In this document: positions 58,998 through 64,000 of the stretch, piece by piece
How the letters are laid out: every line of letters begins with the position of its first letter
Position numbering within the stretch: position 1 is the stretch's first letter
Assembly: GCA_036365515.1 (NCBI GenBank)
Contig: CM070877.1
Coordinates: 87,621,022 to 87,685,021 of the forward strand
Source of the DNA: Torymus aiolomorphi
Taxonomy: Eukaryota; Arthropoda; Insecta; Hymenoptera; Torymidae
DNA: 64,000 bases
Direction of reading: 5' to 3'
Position numbers and translations under genes: made by a program
The notes under the pieces: generated by a model
Databases searched by the model: none
Told to the model about the DNA's origin: nothing
What the model saw: only the letters and a program-made list of their open reading frames with translations

Positions 58998-60975
58998 TCA
59001 ATAAATATTTTTCACAATCCATTCTTTTATTTTGTACCTCGCGGGTCTTTTGTCTATATCTAGAGTTTTGAGCTCATTTGGTAGTATATTAGAAGTCTTT
59101 ATTGCAGTTATATAATTGTTTTTTTCGCTTACTCTTTTGTCAATTTTTGGTAATAATATAGCTTTATTTCTTGTCTTACTATTTGAGTTTGTGAATATAT
59201 TTTTCATTTCGCTGTAATGATATTTTAAGCAGTCCCATGTGAATAGTTGCTTAATATTCATAGGTTTATTTTGCTCAAACGTGTTTTTGAAAACTAGTTT
59301 AAGTAGTCTGTTTTGTATATTTTGAAGTAAATGTTGATTGTTTTTATATACACCTCCCCAGGCAATTATCCCATAATTAATAACACTGTGTAAAAACGCA
59401 TAGTAAATAACCTTTAACGTACTTGTTTGCATAAAGGACCCCGCACACAATGTATGGGAAAAAATCATCCGGTCAAATTGAACGAAACTTTGGAAAAAAT
59501 AGATCTTGAGGTCCTGAAGAAATCTATTTTTTTTCAATTTCGTTCAATTTGACCGAATGATTTTTTCCCATACATTGTGTGCGGGGTCCTTTATTGATTT
59601 TGTAAAAGATGAAATTTAAGTAACTTGTTTTTTTTATTAGGTAGTTAATATGTTCATCCCATTTTAAATTATAATCAAAATTTACTCCTAAATATTTACA
59701 CGAGTCAACTCTCTTTATTTTTTCTTTGTTAATATATACATTTAAATTTTTTGGTACACTGTCACAGTAATTTCCGAAAGTTATGTACACAGTTTTATTT
59801 ACGTTTAATGTTAGTTTATTCAATGCAAGCCATATAGCTACTTTTTCAAGATATAGATTCATTTCACTTTCAACTTCTTTCCAGGTCTTACCTGACGATA
59901 TAACTGCTGTGTCATCAGCATATGATAAAATTGAGTTTTCTGGCATTGTTATAAGTAGATCATTTATATATAATATAAAAAGTAATGGCCCAAGAATTGT
60001 TCCTTGTGGCACTCCCACCGTTATTGTTATCGGTTCACTCTCACTTTGGCCAATTCTTACTTTCTGCTTTCTATTTGTTAAGTAGCTTTGCATTAAATTA
60101 TAAGCATTGCCTCTTATCCCGTATGCTTGCAACTTATGTAAAAGTATATTATGATCAACTGTATCAAAGGCTTTTGCTAGATCCAGAAATGCGACTATAA
60201 TGGGCTTACTCTTATCTAAGTTCTCATAGATCCTCTTTGTAATACAGCTTAGAGCATCTGTGGTTCCTTTGCTTTTAATAAAGCCAAACTGTTTTTCACT
60301 TAATATTTTATGTTTTTTAATAAAATCAAAAATTCTTTCATAGATTACTTTTTCAAAGATTTTTGCTATATTCGATATTAATGATATAGGTCTGTAGTTA
60401 TTAACTTGTAATTTTTTCCCTGATTTATAAATTGGTACCACTTCAGCTGCTTTTAGCGCATCCGGCCACATTGATTTTTCAATACATTTATTGAAGATAT
60501 GTGCCAAAGGATCTGCTATAAGATCAGATATTGTTTTGAGTGTCTTAGCATTTATTTTGTCAACTCCACCATTCTTGATTTTCAAATTCTCAATTATTTT
60601 TTTAATTTCAATTTCATTTGTAGGATGTAGGAAAATTGTATTTAAGTTACTTGGTGGTAGTTGTATAAATTTGTTACTTGGGGCAGTAATTTTGTCACTC
60701 ATTTCTTTGCCCATTTTGCCGTAATAGTCATTCATGATGTTCGCAATTTTGGATGGGATTTTTACTATCTCCTCGTTTTCATCATACATTTCACTTATAT
60801 TATTATCTTTTTTATTTTTGTTACCCAGTTTGGAATTTATAATTTTCCATAGTTGTCTTGGATTATCTGAGTTTTTCTCTATAAGATCCTTCTCGTATTT
60901 AATTTTGGCATCTTTTATAACTTTGTTTAGACATTTAACATTGTTTTTATATTCACTTTGTAATCTTTCATTCAT
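58998..60975 (-). pseudogene. LINE-E ORF2: reverse transcriptase and C-terminus
   Basis: A 483-codon frame (60975 to the MITE) has YRPISLISNIAKIFEK, AFLDLAKAFDTVDH (motif A), GVPQGTILGPLLFILYIND (motif B), SYADDTAVI (catalytic YADD), LTLNVNKT and CKYLGVNFD. The MITE at 59434-59591 interrupts at FYKINK. The protein resumes in another frame as MQTSTLKVIYYAFLHSVINYG to the C-terminus at 58998. Apart from the MITE this stretch is open for nearly 2 kb. Confidence 0.92.
59432..59593. mobile_element. 158-bp hairpin MITE in the LINE-E RT
   Basis: The element 59434-59591, ends AAGGACCCCGCACACAATG, has a near-perfect inverted repeat of about 55 bp and TA on both sides. Removing it with one TA leaves flanking LINE sequence that reads on in one frame. 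It is a late insertion. Confidence 0.92.
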
Positions 60976-62052
60976 TGGATTTTTTTAAGTTGTTTATATA
61001 ATTTGTCCTTTTTTTTAAGTTGTTTATATAATTTGTCCTTTTTTTAGAGGATTTTCTTAACGCAATAGTAATCCATTCTTTTCTAGATACATTATTGTAT
61101 TTAACCGGGTTTCTTTTTGATTTTTCTTGACATTGTGTTATTCCATCTATAAAAAGGTTTATTGCTTCGTTTGGATCCTCGATTTGTGTGTATTCATTCC
61201 AACATTTTTGACTTGCTATAATAGCTATTTTTTTGTAATTTAATGAATAATTAGTTGTATTTTTTTTCATCTCTGTATTCACTAGAGGTTTTTTGATATC
61301 TATAAATAGCGGATAGTGATCAGTAATTAGCGTCATTAATTTGAAAGTTTTGTATTGATTGAGCTAGTTTTTATAAAAATATTGTCTATGCATGTTCCAC
61401 TATCAGTAGTTACATTATATCGTCTAATCGTATCAGTAAAACCAGGGTAATGGTAATAGCCATTTTCAAGAAAATTCTATAGAAAATTCTGACTAATATT
61501 GTTTTGTAACATTATATTTATATTAAAATCACCTATTATCAAATGGTTTTTAACTCTTCTCTTAAGTTGCAAATATTGATTTACCTTTAAAATAAACTCT
61601 GTGTTATGTAGATCATGTGATCTGTACATAGCTGAGATTTCCAAATGACTATTGTTTTGAAGGTTTATAATTGTATTTAGTATTTTTAGCCTACCCTGTT
61701 CTATCACATTAGTTGTCTGGGTTACATCTTTTTTTACATATACGACCACACCATCTGATTTGTTTATGTAACTATGGATATAATAAATATTGTATCCATT
61801 TAATTTATAATATTGATAGTGTTCTAAATTACCGGTTTCAGCACATACTATCACATAAGGTTTGATTTTAAGCCTATTATTCAAGATTTGCAATTTCTCA
61901 AAATTAGTTTTTAAACCTCTTATATTCAAGTATAAAATCAAATTATCTGTTGCTTTTCTATCTGGATTAAAAGACTTTAAATCATTATATGCGATTTCCT
62001 GCTGATATAATTGCTTATGTATGTCTTCTAATACTTCATGATTCTGCGCCAT
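60976..62052 (-). pseudogene. LINE-E ORF2: APE-type endonuclease
   Basis: Starts at Met 62052 (MAQNHEVLED). APE motifs in order: LYLNIRGL, VIVCAETG (catalytic Glu), SAMYRS, IGDFNIN (Asp/Asn), then, past an in-frame TAG near 61477, TDSGTCIDNIFI and, after a frame change near 61340, TDHYPLF (catalytic Asp-His). The TAG sits at a small duplication of AGAAAATTCT. Another 30-bp duplication (KKRTNYINNL twice) near 61000 disrupts the linker to RT. In the family this domain nicks the target DNA. Confidence 0.87.
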
Positions 62053-62122
62053 TTATTGCATTTGGTGTTGTTGAAATTGCGTTTGGGCTGGTTCCTATGC
62101 TCGCGATACTTTCTGTAGATTG

Positions 62123-63559
62123 TCAAGATGACCTCTGTCGTAGACTTAGCGTAAGCGGTATTGGTGGTTTCCTTGCCGGTTCTGCAGGTCTGGTGAGTGT
62201 GTTAGCAGCATCTGCCCTCTGTTGTGTATTTTGCTGGTACGGCCTTATTGGTTTCCAAGTCGGTAAATCAGGTTTGATAGGGTAATCGGTTGCATCTATA
62301 TATTTTTTTATCTTGTTTTTAAGTATTTCACAGTTGCTCATGTCATATGGAGAATGATTAGTATATAAGTTTGTTCTATATGTTTTGTTACTAAAGATAC
62401 AGTTAGTGCATTCTGTTTTGGTGCTATTACATTTGTTTGTTTCGTGGTCACCTGTACATTTTACACATATCTGTTTATTCTTGCATTTTTTCGCATTATG
62501 CTCTAGTCTCCCACAGTTGAAACATGGTGAGATATTTATTAGATCATAAACCATACATCTTTGGTGTCCTACAAAAAGTCTTTTCTTGTTATCTCTGATC
62601 AACTTATATGCTTCAGGTGGCACTTCCATTATAACGGAGCTAAGCTTTGTTTTTTCATTTGTGTACATATGAAGGATTGAACCACTGTTTTTTAAGTCAC
62701 TAAAATTTCTTGTATTTATATCTTCTTCAATTTCTTTAATGTCCATCTTTGTATAGTTGTCTATGCCAACTATTTTTATTTTTGGGTTATTTAATTTTTC
62801 AGCAGATATATCACACTTCGGTAGTTTTCTTTGAAGTATTTTTTCAGCAGCTGTTACACTCTCAATGTTCATACAGTTAACTATAATATCACTTTTATTT
62901 TTATTATATATATTTTTGGTTTGAATGTTCTTTTCTCTCACTAGATATTTAGTTATTGTATTTAAAACTTCACTTTGATCATATTTGCCTATTTTAACTA
63001 CAATTTTTGGTATCTTTTTTGGTTGTACTTTTATCTCCTTCGTTACGTCTGCGTAAGCTTTTCTAGTAAATTGGTTACCTGTTTCTTTTTCTTTATATTT
63101 TTCAAGCAACTCATGTAATAGTTTATTTTTATCTTGCAATTCATTATTCAGTTGTTTTAGTAACGTATTTTCAGCTACCATAACCTCATTCTCACTTATA
63201 TTATTTTCTGCCTCACTTTGTAATTCTAATGTCTTTCCTGCTAGTTCCTCTAGTATTCCTTTTCTTATTTCATCCGTTTGCCTCATTTTGATATGTGCTA
63301 TTACCAATTTTGCTGTCTCACTCAAGTGTTCTTCTTCCTCATTATCCTCATTATAGCTTATGTTAGACATGTGCACGTGTTCCGGACAAATTACCAAGTT
63401 ATCTCCTAGATCTTTTGTATTGTTTAATCTTTCAAAATCACTTTTATAATATGCGTCTCCACATATGATACAAATTACTAATGCCACCGGTTTTGTTGGA
63501 TCGCACTTATATACTTTTGTACTACTCTTGTCGGAAGGTATTTTCTTTCCCGGCGCCAT
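62123..63559 (-). CDS. LINE-E ORF1 RNA-binding protein, intact frame
   Basis: The open frame runs from 63667, but the likely start is Met at 63559 (MAPGKKIPSDKSS), which aligns with the LINE-C start MAARGKEPP; this gives about 479 residues. Order: N-terminal Cys/His cluster (YKC, CIICGDAYY, ICPEH); acidic stretch; coiled coil (ENTLLKQLNNELQDKNKLLHELLEKY); RRM-like central domain; RLFVGHQRC; two CCHC-type knuckles (CFNCGRLEHNAKKC, CVKCTGDHETNKC) and CTNC; Pro-rich tail. No lesion. In the family it coats element RNA. Confidence 0.85.
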   Translation of the reverse strand: MAPGKKIPSDKSSTKVYKCDPTKPVALVICIICGDAYYKSDFERLNNTKDLGDNLVICPEHVHMSNISYNEDNEEEEHLSETAKLVIAHIKMRQTDEIRKGILEELAGKTLELQSEAENNISENEVMVAENTLLKQLNNELQDKNKLLHELLEKYKEKETGNQFTRKAYADVTKEIKVQPKKIPKIVVKIGKYDQSEVLNTITKYLVREKNIQTKNIYNKNKSDIIVNCMNIESVTAAEKILQRKLPKCDISAEKLNNPKIKIVGIDNYTKMDIKEIEEDINTRNFSDLKNSGSILHMYTNEKTKLSSVIMEVPPEAYKLIRDNKKRLFVGHQRCMVYDLINISPCFNCGRLEHNAKKCKNKQICVKCTGDHETNKCNSTKTECTNCIFSNKTYRTNLYTNHSPYDMSNCEILKNKIKKYIDATDYPIKPDLPTWKPIRPYQQNTQQRADAANTLTRPAEPARKPPIPLTLSLRQRSS

Positions 63560-63690
63560 CTTGACTGACATTTCTTCAAAATGAATTATATTCTTCAAAA
63601 GTACAAGTCTTAAACTATAAAATATTATATTTTTAAGTTGAAACATGAAAAGTTCAAAAAAGATCAAAAAGACAGCGGCTGCGCGAACTT

Positions 63691-64000
63691 TTTACGCTAT
63701 GCTCAAGGGCGGATTAATACACGCGATGTGCTATTTCGCCCTTTCTTTTTTGTAAATATAAAATGTTTTGTAACTTACAATGCCAATGCGTGGACATAAT
63801 TTTGTGGATCTAGTTGTAACAGTTAGTATAATATTACAATGAACTTTGTTCACTTATATAACAAAATTTGAAAAACATAATATATTAAACATAAAAATAT
63901 CCATGAACGCACTGAAAGCAGTGAAACAGAAATTTAAAATAACCTTATAGATTGTTTAATCTGGCATAACAATATTACCTTTCGGAAGCATTTCGGAATA
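63691..64000. other. AT-rich non-coding end of window
   Basis: Upstream of LINE-E. No coding sequence or repeat end recognised. Confidence 0.45.

Larger units (their letters stand above)
58700..63690 (-). mobile_element. LINE-E, near full-length Jockey/CR1-group element
   Basis: A minus-strand element with ORF1 (63559-62123), ORF2 with APE endonuclease (62052-about 61310) and RT (60975-58998), then a 3' UTR to about 58700. ORF1 and ORF2 are separated by 70 bp. It is the most complete LINE in the window, but ORF2 has a stop, frameshifts, small duplications and a MITE insertion. Confidence 0.85.

Overview
This is eukaryotic, very probably insect, intergenic DNA. It is AT-rich with GC-rich islands that coincide with LTR elements, has long GA, CA and TA microsatellites, and carries arthropod-style Gypsy, Copia, Penelope, mariner and Jockey/CR1-group elements. 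A hymenopteran (parasitoid wasp or ant) would fit, but nothing here proves it. I see no intact host gene. The only host-like coding material is two broken copies of a RAD51 segment. The best open frame is a mariner transposase at 50.4-51.4 kb.

Left third (1-20.1 kb): one minus-strand CENP-B/pogo-type transposase gene has been split by successive insertions. Its pieces lie at 1-318, 6878-7193, 18866-19278 and 20085-20117. Between them sit (i) a 6.56-kb element with CACTGAG inverted ends, whose flanks are satellite-like arrays and whose middle holds a broken Penelope element; (ii) an 11.7-kb Gypsy insertion with a 4-bp ATAC target duplication, whose own 5' LTR was split by two LINE copies; (iii) an 806-bp palindromic foldback element; and (iv) an LTR-like block. 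Removing the Gypsy or the foldback together with one target duplication brings the transposase frame back into register, which confirms the nesting.

20-28 kb: CA repeat, then a 4.7-kb LTR retroelement (21668-26340, CACT duplication) that carries only a broken gag-like region and no pol. It sits inside a roughly 105-bp tandem repeat. Its primer-binding site matches that of the Gypsy. It is followed by TA microsatellites embedded in an inverted-repeat module.

28-39 kb: a long-range inverted repeat (28.22-28.49 versus 38.01-38.28 kb) encloses two RAD51 pseudogene copies, a broken member of an arthropod transposon-associated protein family (cut by a 360-bp TTAA-flanked insertion), a 122-bp satellite and a 2.67-kb palindrome.

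39-50 kb: almost entirely foldback and short-TIR elements, including TTAA-flanked and TA-flanked ones, then microsatellites and a roughly 112-bp satellite whose units carry ATGGCGG words.

50-64 kb: a complete mariner with one uninterrupted transposase frame, remnants of at least three related LINEs (ORF1 with N-terminal Cys/His cluster and CCHC knuckles; ORF2 with APE endonuclease and RT), a Copia RNase H fragment, a CACTG-ended element with a nested MITE, and two further hairpin MITEs. The notable biology is the nested-insertion record, the density of long palindromes, the gag-only retroelement and the recurring short words shared by otherwise unrelated repeats.
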